Positions 11,011 to 20,029 of a stretch of 29,763 bases of DNA are shown here, piece by piece. The position numbers and the translations under genes are program-made. Location: positions 1 through 29,763 of IMG/VR virus record IMGVR_UViG_3300042542_002553, one strand, 5' to 3'. Below the pieces are notes generated by a model. That model made no database searches. It saw nothing but the letters and a program-made list of their open reading frames with translations, and was not told the DNA's origin. Every line of letters begins with the position of its first letter. Within the stretch, counting starts at the first letter, position 1. This DNA comes from a virus.

Positions 11011-12731
11011 TCGGTCTCCAATACTTTCAGGCGACTCTCGAGGTCGTTTACGCGATGCCATAGTGCCGCGATCAACGCCACGGAATCAATGGTTTCGGGT
11101 TTCCCCTCGGAATCATACCCGACGGCGTGAGTGAGTCCCGCATCGTGAACCTCTTCGGCGATAAACCCGAGGCGTGTTGCGCCGTTCTCATCCTCAATCG
11201 TGGATTCGTAGTGGCGCGGCTTGACTTTACGCGCTGCGCCAAGCACCACCTCGTCCGCATCCACAATGTTTGTCTTGTAGCGCGCTGAGGATGAGTTGCG
11301 GCGGAGTTGATAGTTCGTGCCAGATACAAGCACCCAGATTCCTGCGTTGGATGTTGCCGTTGTAGTAGCAGGGCTGTCGTGCCGCAATCCGTTGCCACCT
11401 GATAGGTTCGCGTTTAGTCCGGTGAACGTTCCATTTGAGCCGATCGAGCCGTTGCCGACTTCAAGTCCATCGTCAGTTCGTAGAACGTTCGCGGCTGCGC
11501 GGTATAAGTTCGTATCTCGCGCTGAACTGCCTGAACCCCAGAACATTCCGCCGTCCGCTTCGATCAGGAATCGATTGACTGAGTCTCCTGAAACGTTGGA
11601 CAAAAACACATCGTTATCTGCGGCGGCACGCGAACTATTGAACTGAGACGCGGTGAGGTCGCCGCTCACGTCAAGCGTCCCGTCAATGACTGTAGGTCCT
11701 GCGCTAAGGAATCCGGGCGTGGAGCCGTCCCCTTCCGCAATCGTCAGACCTCCGTCGGCCTCTACCCCGACCCCTCCGCCGATTCCGCCGCTTAAAACGA
11801 TGCTGCCGCCGTTCGCCTCGAGCTCGATAAGGCCATACGTAGGGTCGCCGTCAATGATCTCAAAGTTTCCGACCGTGATTTTGCTTACTACCGCGCCCGC
11901 ATCCGTGCCTTGCCCGCTCTGAATAACGAGAGCCCCCTGCGACTGTTCTATATATCCTGCGGCGAACCTGTCGGGGTCGATCGTTTCGGCGAGGTAGACG
12001 GACGGCTCGCCGACGGCGATCCTGAAGTCGGTGATATCAAGCGTTCGTGTGATGACGCCCGTCCCGGCTCCTGTAACCCTAAAACGCGCCGTCATCCTTA
12101 AGAACGCCGCGCCCGCTGGCGCGCAGTTGTAGACGCTCGCCGCACCGAAGGCGTCGTCGCCCGCGCTTAGCGTGGCGATTTCGTAGAACGAGTCGAACTC
12201 TCGCGTCGCTACGGGCGCGGCGGTTCCAACGACGGTGCTTTGATCTACGGAGAGCCACGTAAAAAATAAGTCTGCGAGCGCGGCGGTGCCGCTGCTCAAG
12301 GAGCCGATTGCTGTCATCTGTGGGATAAATGCGAACGCCCTGTCGGACGTGCTGCCGGGAATCGGCTCGGTACGGATGAGGGTTGCTGTCCCCGAGGTGA
12401 CCGCTGTCCCGATAGAGATCCTGAGCGCGTTGCCGCTTGCCGCGGTTCCGTTCGGTACGACCTGCGCGACGATGCCCGTTCCCCCGGAGTTGTCCCACGT
12501 GAAATAAGGGAGCGCGTTCTCATCGCTGATCGGGGCACTCGGATCATCCGGGAGCGCGGAGAAGTCGCCGTTCGTAACGCCGCCGTGGATAGCGCGAAGC
12601 GAAGATGGCCCGAATAGTGTCGCCTTCTCGCCATCGCTTGACGTGGAGACGATTGACGCGCCCGTATCCGAGACGACGCCGCCTTCGAAGAGCGTGAGAG
12701 CCGTTAGATCGCTTCCGTATGAGTTGCTCAC
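11007..12731 (-). CDS. Tail fibre/spike with S74 intramolecular chaperone
   Basis: The 574-residue product ends in a peptidase-S74 chaperone domain, which trimerises the fibre and then cuts itself off. The catalytic Ser-Lys pair is S481 and K486 in SSARYKTNI. The downstream HYE...ATRLGFIAEEV and VALIAALWHRVNDLESRLKV coiled coil are typical. The region before it is rich in Gly, Ser, Ala and Thr with beta-strand patterns, fitting a receptor-binding fibre. It is a candidate host-range protein. The GTG start immediately follows the TAA of the previous gene. The composition differs from its neighbours (fewer GATC sites and softer codon choices), suggesting later acquisition of parts of the gene. 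Confidence 0.9.
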   Translation of the reverse strand: MSNSYGSDLTALTLFEGGVVSDTGASIVSTSSDGEKATLFGPSSLRAIHGGVTNGDFSALPDDPSAPISDENALPYFTWDNSGGTGIVAQVVPNGTAASGNALRISIGTAVTSGTATLIRTEPIPGSTSDRAFAFIPQMTAIGSLSSGTAALADLFFTWLSVDQSTVVGTAAPVATREFDSFYEIATLSAGDDAFGAASVYNCAPAGAAFLRMTARFRVTGAGTGVITRTLDITDFRIAVGEPSVYLAETIDPDRFAAGYIEQSQGALVIQSGQGTDAGAVVSKITVGNFEIIDGDPTYGLIELEANGGSIVLSGGIGGGVGVEADGGLTIAEGDGSTPGFLSAGPTVIDGTLDVSGDLTASQFNSSRAAADNDVFLSNVSGDSVNRFLIEADGGMFWGSGSSARDTNLYRAAANVLRTDDGLEVGNGSIGSNGTFTGLNANLSGGNGLRHDSPATTTATSNAGIWVLVSGTNYQLRRNSSSARYKTNIVDADEVVLGAARKVKPRHYESTIEDENGATRLGFIAEEVHDAGLTHAVGYDSEGKPETIDSVALIAALWHRVNDLESRLKVLETE

Positions 12732-14159
12732 TTATCCTCCGATGATGCGACGGAGATCGTCGCCGAACTTTCGGGCGGGGAAGTCCGCCTCGATTTGATA
12801 CTCAAGAGCATATGACGATTCTGACTGAAACTTAAACGTTACGCTTGAGATTCTTAGGATCTCGGAGGCGATCCCGAGGGCGGGCGCGGTGATCCGAACG
12901 TACTGATCCGGGAGCCACGACTTCACGAGGTCGAAAGAGGACGGCCCTGTCTGCGCGTAGCCCTGCGTGAAGCCGTAGCTCCAATCGGGCGCGGAAGTCT
13001 GCGCCTGATCCGTCCCCGTGATCGTGAAGGATACCGTTCGGACGGGCTGCGCCTTCACCTGAAACGTCGCCCGCGTGAGCCGCTGAATCTTTCTCCTACG
13101 CGACCCGAAGCCGAACGCCCCCACCTTCGATGCGCTGAAGACCTGATGCGGGAGGGCTCCCGTACGAGTCGAAAGTCCCGCCCCCGAGAAGCTCGCGGTC
13201 GAGCCGTTGTAGGTTCGGAAATACGGGACGTTCGTAATCGGCGCGGCGTTCGCGTCGCGATCCGCGCGCGTATCTGCGCCCTCCACGAAGATGCCCTTAA
13301 CGATTTGCTGATGATCGAGAGTGACGGAAAGATTCTCGGCGAAGATGACAGTCGCCGTCGCCGTCCCTCCCACCGTCGGGATCGTGATCCCTGTTGATAC
13401 CTGAGCGGGCGCGGTCGCGTACGAGATGCTCCCCGCCGCCGCCTTCGCCCCATACTCAAGCCGAGCGGCGTTATTCACCACGTATCGAATCGCCGAGCCG
13501 CACTCTCCCGAAGCCTCTTCCGCGATCTGATCGAGAGCCGAGATGAGCGGCCCGGGCTTAAATGACTGCTTTCCGATCTCAACCGCCGCCCCGCTGAAGA
13601 TCGCGCGCGTTGATCCTGAAATAACGGAGGTGTTTAGGATGCCTCGGGTCGTCGCATCGTTTACCTGATTGTGTACCTTCTGAAGAAGAAGGTTGATATG
13701 GTCGCGATCCGTGGACGTCGATTTCCCCTGAGAAAATGCTCCGACCTGTTGATAGATATCCGAGCCGCTCAATCCCTTACGAACGATCGTCTTATTGAGC
13801 CAATCCGAAGCCCCCGCGACTGATACGGAGCATCGCGTCCCGACTCCGTTATCAAGGAGCTCGCCCGTAACTGATCGCACGTATCCGAGAAAGATCGGAG
13901 TTCCTGCTGAGTATCGAGAGTCGAATAGCTTCACGATCGCGTTATCGTTTACGGCTCCTGATCGCCACCACGGCCCCGCCCCCGGGGTGAGAGGCTCAAT
14001 GATCTCGAACGAAAGAGAAGAAGATCCGTCGCCCGTGAGCGTCCCAGAAAACGATCCGAGATCGAGGAATGGGGTAGTCGGAGTCGAGGCGGAGGGGAGC
14101 GTGATCAGATCAGCCCCGCCGTTCACGCCCGCGATCGTGAGGCTGAACGGGTTCGGCAT
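12732..14159 (-). CDS. Minor tail protein (tail tip/baseplate)
   Basis: This 475-residue protein is encoded between the tape measure and the fibre, where tail-tip proteins are found. It has beta-rich segments, a GTLTGDGSSSLSFEI stretch near the start, and conserved-looking DWLNK...GLSGSDIYQQVGAF segments. The first and last parts resemble domains of tail-tip hub proteins. No enzyme motif is visible. The ATG directly follows the TAA of the tape-measure gene. The assignment rests on position and general pattern rather than a close family match. Confidence 0.7.
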   Translation of the reverse strand: MPNPFSLTIAGVNGGADLITLPSASTPTTPFLDLGSFSGTLTGDGSSSLSFEIIEPLTPGAGPWWRSGAVNDNAIVKLFDSRYSAGTPIFLGYVRSVTGELLDNGVGTRCSVSVAGASDWLNKTIVRKGLSGSDIYQQVGAFSQGKSTSTDRDHINLLLQKVHNQVNDATTRGILNTSVISGSTRAIFSGAAVEIGKQSFKPGPLISALDQIAEEASGECGSAIRYVVNNAARLEYGAKAAAGSISYATAPAQVSTGITIPTVGGTATATVIFAENLSVTLDHQQIVKGIFVEGADTRADRDANAAPITNVPYFRTYNGSTASFSGAGLSTRTGALPHQVFSASKVGAFGFGSRRRKIQRLTRATFQVKAQPVRTVSFTITGTDQAQTSAPDWSYGFTQGYAQTGPSSFDLVKSWLPDQYVRITAPALGIASEILRISSVTFKFQSESSYALEYQIEADFPARKFGDDLRRIIGG

Positions 14160-15617
14160 TTAGTAGGAACCCCTCGGCGTCGCCCCCGGAGTGAGGTTGA
14201 GCCGAGTCGAGACTGACTCCGCGACTTTCTTTCCGTCAAGATTGACGGAGATCTCGTTTCTAATATCGCGCCCCCCGACGGAGTCTCTTCCGCCTCCGCT
14301 CGTGACGGATGCGGGAACGACGCCTCGGCCCCCGCCCCCGAGCCCGAAGGCTCCGCCAATAGCACCCGCTGCGCCCCCGACGACCCCTGCGATCGCCTTA
14401 ATCAAGAAGCCGATCGGTGAGTCCATAATCGCCTTTCCGAGACTGATCACGAAGTCAATCGCGGTCGCGATAGCCCCGCCGATATTCCCGAGGATGCTGA
14501 GCACGATCGAGAAGGCTCCCCCGATCGCCTGAACGGCGATCGCGAGTGGCCCCGTACCGTCACCCCATAGAACCCCGACGAGCTCGAAGACCTTCCCGAC
14601 GAGCTTCCCCACGCCGTCGAAGAACTTTCCGAAGGCGGGGACGAGATCTTTCATAATCCCGCCGACAACTTTCCCCACGGAATCCGTGACTCCGCCCGGA
14701 GCGGTGAGCTTCTCAACGAAGCCGACGATCGCGGGGATGATCGTGCCGAAGATAAACTCTCCGACTTTTACGAATACCGGGAGAAGATTCGCCGCAATCT
14801 GCGCGACCGTCTGAATCACGGTAGAGATCAACGCTTTATTCTCTTCGATGAACCCCGCGATCCCTTTAGAGACGGCTTCGATGGCGGGGAGCGCGTGACT
14901 ATAGAAGATGCCGACCAGCTCATTAATGATCGGGAGGAACGGTTTAACCGCGCCTTCTCCCGCTTGCTGAACGGCGATCCCGACGGCTTCCATCGCTCCC
15001 GCGGTCGTCGTTGCGTACGCCTCCGCCGTCCCGCCGAACTTCTTCGTTACGGCGTCAAGAACTTTCTGACCCTTCGCGTTTTTCCCGAGCTCGATCCCGA
15101 ACGTCTTGAGAGCCTTCCCGTTACCCGAGAACGCCTTCCCCACGACCTTCGTGGCCGCCTCAAGGGAGATCCCCTTCGCGCGTGCGAGATCCTGCGCGAC
15201 CGCTGAGATCTTCTGAGCCTTCGTAAAGTTCTTCGTAAACTGCGTCGCGGTCGCAAGGCTTCCGCGAACGTCATCCCCCGTAAACGCGAGACGCTGACCC
15301 GACTTTACCAACGCTTCGGTGGCGGCGAGGTTTTCTTTAGACGCGAGACCGCGCGCCTTGAGTACGCTGACGAACTTCGCCTCCGCGGCTTCGCCCTCGA
15401 TGGCGTCCTTCGTAAACTTTACGAGAGCTGCGCCCGCCCCTGCGATCACGGCTCCGACCCCGAGGAGAGCCTTCGTGAAGTTGTTCTTTATAAATCCGCC
15501 CACGCTGCTCGCCGCACTCTTCAGGCCGCCGAGCGTCTTCGAGAGCCCGCGGATCGTGGACGAAGCGGCATCCTTCGCGAGAAATGCGAACGTGACCTGA
15601 GCGTTAGAAGCTGCCAC
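14160..15617 (-). CDS. Tape measure protein
   Basis: The 485-residue protein has alternating helical and hydrophobic segments typical of tape measures, including an N-terminal glycine/alanine-rich hydrophobic stretch (about 52-66) and several later ones (for example about 262-305 and 365-425). The start AAS-NAQVTFAFLAKDAASSTIRG and the glycine-rich region near 420-440 are common features. At roughly 0.15 nm per residue it predicts a tail of about 70 nm, short for a siphophage. It ends at a boundary shared with the minor tail protein. It is the only long, low-complexity helical protein in the tail block. Confidence 0.85.
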   Translation of the reverse strand: MAASNAQVTFAFLAKDAASSTIRGLSKTLGGLKSAASSVGGFIKNNFTKALLGVGAVIAGAGAALVKFTKDAIEGEAAEAKFVSVLKARGLASKENLAATEALVKSGQRLAFTGDDVRGSLATATQFTKNFTKAQKISAVAQDLARAKGISLEAATKVVGKAFSGNGKALKTFGIELGKNAKGQKVLDAVTKKFGGTAEAYATTTAGAMEAVGIAVQQAGEGAVKPFLPIINELVGIFYSHALPAIEAVSKGIAGFIEENKALISTVIQTVAQIAANLLPVFVKVGEFIFGTIIPAIVGFVEKLTAPGGVTDSVGKVVGGIMKDLVPAFGKFFDGVGKLVGKVFELVGVLWGDGTGPLAIAVQAIGGAFSIVLSILGNIGGAIATAIDFVISLGKAIMDSPIGFLIKAIAGVVGGAAGAIGGAFGLGGGGRGVVPASVTSGGGRDSVGGRDIRNEISVNLDGKKVAESVSTRLNLTPGATPRGSY

Positions 15618-15620
15618 TTA

Positions 15621-16190
15621 TTACCTCGGCTTCGGAATACGAACGCGAACACTTCCGCGCTTCGGGATTCCCTTCTCGATGATAGAGGCGAGCCCCTCTC
15701 CGAAGAGTCGAAGGACGGTGTCGAAGTTGCGGTTCACCGTATCCGCGACGAAGGGGCGTCCGGGGATTGTGGAGCGACGCGTCGCGGAGAGACGAAGCCC
15801 GATCCCCGGGATGCTGAGAGCCTGAGCCCCCGACTTCCGATTCGGCCTGATCACATACGGGACGCCGCGTACGCCCGACGTCACGATCCACCGATAATAT
15901 GCGCCCTTCGTATCGGCGCGACTCTTCCCGGGGCGGATTCCGACGTAGGCTCCGGGCTTATTCTTCATCACGGGGTTCGCCCAGATGGCGCGGCGGAGGC
16001 GGCCAGTCTTCACCGGGGCGGCGTTACGCACGGGCTTAACCATCGCCTTCGCGGCGTAGAGAGAGGCGGCCTGAAGAGCCTTATCAATCCGCTTCTCGTC
16101 GAAGCCCGCGGCGATGGCGAGGCTCAAGCCTGAGAGCTCCTCGATCGTCTTCTTCGAGATAATGATATCAACGCGAGATTGAGCCGCCAC
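15621..16190 (-). CDS. HK97 gp10-like structural protein
   Basis: The 189-residue protein fits the HK97 gp10 family: the middle NAAPVKTGRLRRAIW, then a YRWIVTSG segment, a PGRPFVADTVNRNFD stretch and a final helix. This family normally works at the head-tail joint, and its gene usually lies before the tail-tube gene. Here it lies between the tail chaperone and the tape measure. The first 20 bases overlap the end of the -1 frame chaperone extension. Its family call is good; its role in the tail here is uncertain because of the displaced location. Confidence 0.75.
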   Translation of the reverse strand: MAAQSRVDIIISKKTIEELSGLSLAIAAGFDEKRIDKALQAASLYAAKAMVKPVRNAAPVKTGRLRRAIWANPVMKNKPGAYVGIRPGKSRADTKGAYYRWIVTSGVRGVPYVIRPNRKSGAQALSIPGIGLRLSATRRSTIPGRPFVADTVNRNFDTVLRLFGEGLASIIEKGIPKRGSVRVRIPKPR

Positions 16191-16661
16191 GCTTTCCGCC
16201 TTTCTGCTCGTTGAGGAGCGCGGTAATCGTCCACCATCGGAGCACGTCGCCGAGATCCGATTCTAATATGACGGACGGCAATACTCCCCACTTCTCTGCG
16301 AGGATAACGGCGAGGACTTCGGCGGGAGGCTTGACGGGACGCCCGAGGGCGATAAGTTGAGCCGCCCGCTTTACGCTTGGGGGAGTGCTGCCTTAATCGC
16401 GCCCCACTTCTCGAGCACCTGTCCGATCGCGTCATCCGGGGCGTCCGTAGGATCGCCGAGCGTCTCCTCGAAGCCGACCTCTTCGCGGAAGTTGTGATCC
16501 ACGATCAGGGATCGGATCGCGTTTACGCGATCCTCGGGCTTATCGCTTTCGAGCTGAAGTGCGAGCCTGAAGGGAACGTGAAGTTTCATATCGGCCCACC
16601 ATCCCTCGAATGGCGCGGTGAGTTCGATTCTGATCTTTCTGTCTGCTCGTAGTTCCGTCAT
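16168..16661 (-). CDS. Tail assembly chaperone, -1 frameshifted long form
   Basis: The short tail chaperone reading frame is followed by an open -1 frame of 70 codons with no early start. A shift on the CCCCC run at 16383-16379 joins residue P94 to PSVKRAAQLIALG and on to the end VLRWWTITALLNEQKGGKR. The fused product has about 164 residues, like the G-T type products of other siphophages. The -1 frame is closed by a TAA a few codons before the run and the normal frame is closed by a TAA soon after, so a shift must happen within about 24 bases. The run lets the tRNA on CCC re-pair with CCC. The shift is inferred from sequence only. Confidence 0.7.
16371..16661 (-). CDS. Tail assembly chaperone, short form (G-like)
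   Basis: The 96-residue protein is encoded just upstream of the tape-measure region, the usual place of the G-type tail chaperone. The sequence is acidic with segments FEGWWADMKLHVPFRLAL and PEDRVNAIRSLIV, predicted mixed alpha/beta. It has no catalytic motif. It should bind the tape measure and tail-tube subunits during tail assembly. It shares its start with the frameshifted long form. Confidence 0.8.
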   Translation of the reverse strand: MTELRADRKIRIELTAPFEGWWADMKLHVPFRLALQLESDKPEDRVNAIRSLIVDHNFREEVGFEETLGDPTDAPDDAIGQVLEKWGAIKAALPQA

Positions 16662-16688
16662 CCTGCCTCCTTCCCCCTCCCGTAGAAC

Positions 16689-17714
16689 TTACGGAAGAGC
16701 TGCGACTGAGTTTACCGCCACGATCTTAAACGGCTTAAGAGATACGGGATCGGTTGCGATTCGCGCCGTCACGGTCGCCGTGGTAATGCCTTCGTCCTCG
16801 CCCGCAATCGGAGCGAAGTCGGAGATCACGGTCGAGAGATAGATCGTGAGCGAATAGGTTCCGTCCGTCCACGTGAGTCGGATAAATCGCTGATCGCCGA
16901 GATACTGGAAGAGGTTCTCGCTCGCGGCGGCGTTCGACTGAACCGTCATCGTGAGCTCGCCGCCGAGGCGCGCGGTTTCTGCGTGACCTGAGATCGTCGC
17001 CGTACCTGAGAGCGCGCTCCACTTCGCGAGGCCCGTCTGAATCGTCAAGCCGAAGTCAAGGGCGTAGCCGTAATCGGTGAAGGTTCCCGTCGCGAGCGCG
17101 GTTCCGACCGCGACCTTCCATAGCCGCCCCGGCATAAAGACGGACGTCGGAATCGCGGTAGAGGCCGCGGGATTCGTCGTCGTCTCCACCACGTTCTGCG
17201 CGAAGAGCGTCGCGGTGAGAGAGGTGAGTCCTGAACGTTCCGCGGAGATGCTGATCTCCGTCGGCATCGCGTAGTTGATCAGGTAGGCGTTTCCACCTGA
17301 CGCTGTTCCGCCGAGCGCATCCTGAGAGATGAAGGAGAACGAAGTCGGAGATTGAGAAGCGGTTCCGTTCGAAGGCTCCGTCGTCCACGTATACGGAGAA
17401 GCCGTCCCTGAGATCGAAGGAGCGAACGCCATCCCGAACCAGATAGAAGCCTCGTCAATCGAGGCGGCGGGTACGGATACGGAGATCTCGGGCTCGTTGG
17501 AGATCAGGCTCGCCTGAGTGGCGATAATCGGCGCACGGTATGCGATGGATCGCTCCTCACCGAGATCCCACGTTTGGCCGAGCGTAATCAACCCCGTCGG
17601 CTCAACGAGGAACTTTCGTCCCCCGGAGGCGAAAGATGGAGACGTCCCGGCGGTTCCCTCGCTCTTTCCGATGAGGGATGAGAACAGAATCGAACCGCTA
17701 TTCGCTACAGGCAT
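16689..17714 (-). CDS. Major tail protein (tail tube)
   Basis: The 341-residue protein is rich in Ser, Thr, Ala and Gly with many beta strands, as in tail-tube subunits. It lies after the tail terminator and before the tail chaperone, the normal order. The C-terminal third repeats strand patterns such as LTMTVQSNAA and FIRLTWTDGTYSL, and may include an Ig-like domain. A clear AGAAGGAG signal precedes the ATG. Larger than the smallest tube proteins, it may carry an added surface domain. Confidence 0.8.
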   Translation of the reverse strand: MPVANSGSILFSSLIGKSEGTAGTSPSFASGGRKFLVEPTGLITLGQTWDLGEERSIAYRAPIIATQASLISNEPEISVSVPAASIDEASIWFGMAFAPSISGTASPYTWTTEPSNGTASQSPTSFSFISQDALGGTASGGNAYLINYAMPTEISISAERSGLTSLTATLFAQNVVETTTNPAASTAIPTSVFMPGRLWKVAVGTALATGTFTDYGYALDFGLTIQTGLAKWSALSGTATISGHAETARLGGELTMTVQSNAAASENLFQYLGDQRFIRLTWTDGTYSLTIYLSTVISDFAPIAGEDEGITTATVTARIATDPVSLKPFKIVAVNSVAALP

Positions 17715-17729
17715 CGACTTAATCTCCTT

Positions 17730-18164
17730 CTATGCTGACGGCGCGATGATCTCGACGCCGACGACTTCGATATTAGCACTCAACGAGATGAAGGGAGCGT
17801 CTGCGTAATCCGTGGAATCCACAACGGTTCCCGTGACGGATGCCTGAGATACCCCACTCGTTCCGTCCAAGAGTACCCCATCGAGAAGGCTATCTCGCAT
17901 CCACGCACGAAGGGTCGCGATGCGGGCGTATGAGCGCGCGTATTCTACGAGCGGGAGATAGAGCACCGCCTGAAGCTGAAGGCTCGTGCGGCGATTAGCC
18001 GCGCCGTAGGCGATGGAATCCGCGCCCGGATAGATCACGATCGCGGGTACGGCTCCGAGAGATTCGGGCGGATAGTCGTAGACGACGCGGATCGTCTCTC
18101 CCGTCGGCGGAGTAGCGGCGCGAAGATGCGCGCCGAGTGCGGCGATGACCGTCGCGTCGTTCAC
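17730..18164 (-). CDS. Tail terminator/tail completion protein
   Basis: The 144-residue protein is encoded between the connector and tail-tube genes. It has the length and alpha/beta pattern of the tail-terminator family, including a helix MNDATVIAALGAHLR at the start and PAIVIYPGAD and LQAVLYLPLVEYARSYARI in the middle. It would close the tail end that joins the head. It begins with GTG immediately after the connector TAA. Assignment depends on order and general pattern. Confidence 0.7.
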   Translation of the reverse strand: MNDATVIAALGAHLRAATPPTGETIRVVYDYPPESLGAVPAIVIYPGADSIAYGAANRRTSLQLQAVLYLPLVEYARSYARIATLRAWMRDSLLDGVLLDGTSGVSQASVTGTVVDSTDYADAPFISLSANIEVVGVEIIAPSA

Positions 18165-18773
18165 TTACAGGGCCTCGCGGGCGACTCGATAAGGGCGGAG
18201 CATTAGCTCCACGTCGGGATCGAGGCGCGAGAGGAGCCTAACAATCCCGCCCTCCGGGCTTCCCGCCACGCCCAGCGGTGTGTTCCGTCGAGCGTGGAGG
18301 CGGGTACTCTGAACGAGACAGGCGGACTCGACAGGCGCGGGGATTGATCCGCCCCATCCTCTCGTGCCGATCACTTCGATCCCCTGCGTGACGTAGACGG
18401 GGAGCGTATGCGATCCGAAGCTCGTGATCTGAATCCCCGTATACGGCCACCCCGGAACGTCCTGATTCGTGATCAGGCGGAAGTCCGTCCCCGGAGTGAG
18501 CGTGACCTCGGGAGTCCCGTCGTTATCTTCGTCCGTCTTTACGGACGTCACGGCGGAGAAATCGTTGATCGGTTGGAAGAGATAATCCTGCGCGGTATAG
18601 AGCACCGTCCCCGCGACGCTATAAAAGAAGCGTCCGCAATAATCATCGATCGCACGAGATACCGCCGTCACGACCTGATCGATCTCCGCGTCGTCGGGAG
18701 TAAGAACCGCCGTCCCTAACCCGAGCGCGTTCTTGACTTCGCTTCTTGTAACGTATCCGTTCACAATGCTCAC
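18165..18773 (-). CDS. Head-tail connector (gp6-like adaptor)
   Basis: The 202-residue protein has the helical N-terminus of gp6-type adaptors (YVTRSEVKNALGLG, then IDQVVTAVSRAIDDYCGRFF), followed by strands. This layout fits the ring that joins portal and tail. It is the first structural gene after the glycosylation cassette and has a GTG start with AAGGAG upstream. The extra C-terminal part (about 165-202) is longer than in the shortest family members. Confidence 0.75.
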   Translation of the reverse strand: MSIVNGYVTRSEVKNALGLGTAVLTPDDAEIDQVVTAVSRAIDDYCGRFFYSVAGTVLYTAQDYLFQPINDFSAVTSVKTDEDNDGTPEVTLTPGTDFRLITNQDVPGWPYTGIQITSFGSHTLPVYVTQGIEVIGTRGWGGSIPAPVESACLVQSTRLHARRNTPLGVAGSPEGGIVRLLSRLDPDVELMLRPYRVAREAL

Positions 18774-18815
18774 GGAGGATCTCCTTCTCTGAGGCGCGGT
18801 CGCGCCGTCCGTATC

Positions 18816-19493
18816 TTACCGCGTGAGGGCCGTATCAAGCCATCCGACGACGTCGGACTTCGGCGGATCTTCGGAGAGCACGTTCTCGAAGTCGGGGACG
18901 GCGGCGATCGCCGCAGGATCTCCCGCATCGTGCCACCCTCGGACGGTGTTTTGGTGAAGCTGCGTATCGGAGGCGTAGCGTTGGAGGAGATCGGAGAACG
19001 GGACCTCGGGTCCGATCGCGATCGCGCGGATTGCGGCATATAGACGCTCCGGGTAGGCGAAGGCGTAGATCCCCACGCAGACTGCGAGATAGGGCTTCCC
19101 TCTCGTCCATCCCCACCGTGACGGGAGATCCCACGTCCGAGAGGGCGCAGGGGCGACCCCAACCCACGAGCCCGCGGGGAGGGGTTGCGGGGCGAGGAGG
19201 GTATCTGCGAAGAGGACGATCGTCTCCTCCGCGGGCCATCGCGTAATCGAGAGGTAGGCGCGCAGGGCTCCGACGGGTCCGTCCGCCTCATCGTGCGCGA
19301 TGACCCTCGCCCACGGCGTAGCCTCGGCGACTGCCTTCACGTCTTCCGTTCGCGTAATGATCGTCGTCGGAATACCGCGAAGGAGCCTCTCGTGCCATTC
19401 GTGGACGGGGACTCCGCCCGCTTCTACGAGAAGCTTATTCGCGCCGCCGAGGCGCGTAGACTTTCCTGCCGCGAGGATGACCGCTCGCCTCAC
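18816..19493 (-). CDS. Sugar-nucleotidyltransferase-like (NTP-transferase) protein
   Basis: The 225-residue protein starts with RRAVILAAGKSTRLGGANKLL, the nucleotide-binding signature of NTP transferases that make activated sugars (MobA/GlmU/RmlA-like). It also has VIAHDEADGPVGAL and LFADTLLAP motifs, which fit the metal-binding region. A sugar 1-phosphate is a likely substrate, as its gene adjoins two glycosyltransferases. The GTG at 19493 overlaps the previous stop (GTGA); an ATG at 19514 is in frame but would overlap by 25 bases. MobA-like molybdenum-cofactor activity is less likely given its neighbours. Confidence 0.75.
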   Translation of the reverse strand: MRRAVILAAGKSTRLGGANKLLVEAGGVPVHEWHERLLRGIPTTIITRTEDVKAVAEATPWARVIAHDEADGPVGALRAYLSITRWPAEETIVLFADTLLAPQPLPAGSWVGVAPAPSRTWDLPSRWGWTRGKPYLAVCVGIYAFAYPERLYAAIRAIAIGPEVPFSDLLQRYASDTQLHQNTVRGWHDAGDPAAIAAVPDFENVLSEDPPKSDVVGWLDTALTR

Positions 19494-20029
19494 GGGCGGG
19501 ACTCGTGAATCCATTCAGGGTTCAGGCGATAAACCCACGTCACTTCAGGGACGGAGACGAACTTCGCCCCTGCGTCAAGAGCACGAACCCAGAACTTCCA
19601 ATCGTAGCCCTTCTCGTTCGCGAAGCCGCCGAGATCGAGGAGGAGTTCGGTGCGTACCATCGCGACGTGCGAGACGATGGAGGTCGTCCGAAGGAGATCG
19701 GGATCGAACGGGCGAGAGTAGAGATTAAAGGCGGGATCTCCTACGACCGTGGGATAGGAGTAGACGACGTCCGCGTCGCCCACGTGATCGAGCATCGTCT
19801 CAAGGTGATTCGGGAGGAGGAGATCGTCATCGTCGAGGAGCTGCGTCCACTTCGTCTCCACCTGAGAAACGAGGAGATTCCGCGGCCTCCATCCTCCGAT
19901 CTTCTGATAGTCGATCGCGATCAGGTGATCGGCGGGCTTAATAATCTGCGTCGCGACGCTCCGAATACACTCCTCGCGCTGAGAGGATCGCTCCGGGAGG
20001 CTCGCCGTAATGACCGTCACTTCGCTCAC
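19490..20029 (-). CDS. GT-A (family 2-like) glycosyltransferase
   Basis: The 179-residue protein has the GT2 plan: EVTVITASLPERSSQREECI start, the helix SVATQIIKPADHLIAID, and an acidic DDDD motif at 66-69 (QLLDDDDLLLPNH) that would hold the sugar-nucleotide and metal. A YDWKFWVRALDAG segment matches the later catalytic region. It is a compact, single-domain form. Its GTG overlaps the stop of the upstream glycosyltransferase gene (GTGA at 20026-20029), so the three cassette genes are co-translated. Confidence 0.8.
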   Translation of the reverse strand: MSEVTVITASLPERSSQREECIRSVATQIIKPADHLIAIDYQKIGGWRPRNLLVSQVETKWTQLLDDDDLLLPNHLETMLDHVGDADVVYSYPTVVGDPAFNLYSRPFDPDLLRTTSIVSHVAMVRTELLLDLGGFANEKGYDWKFWVRALDAGAKFVSVPEVTWVYRLNPEWIHESRP

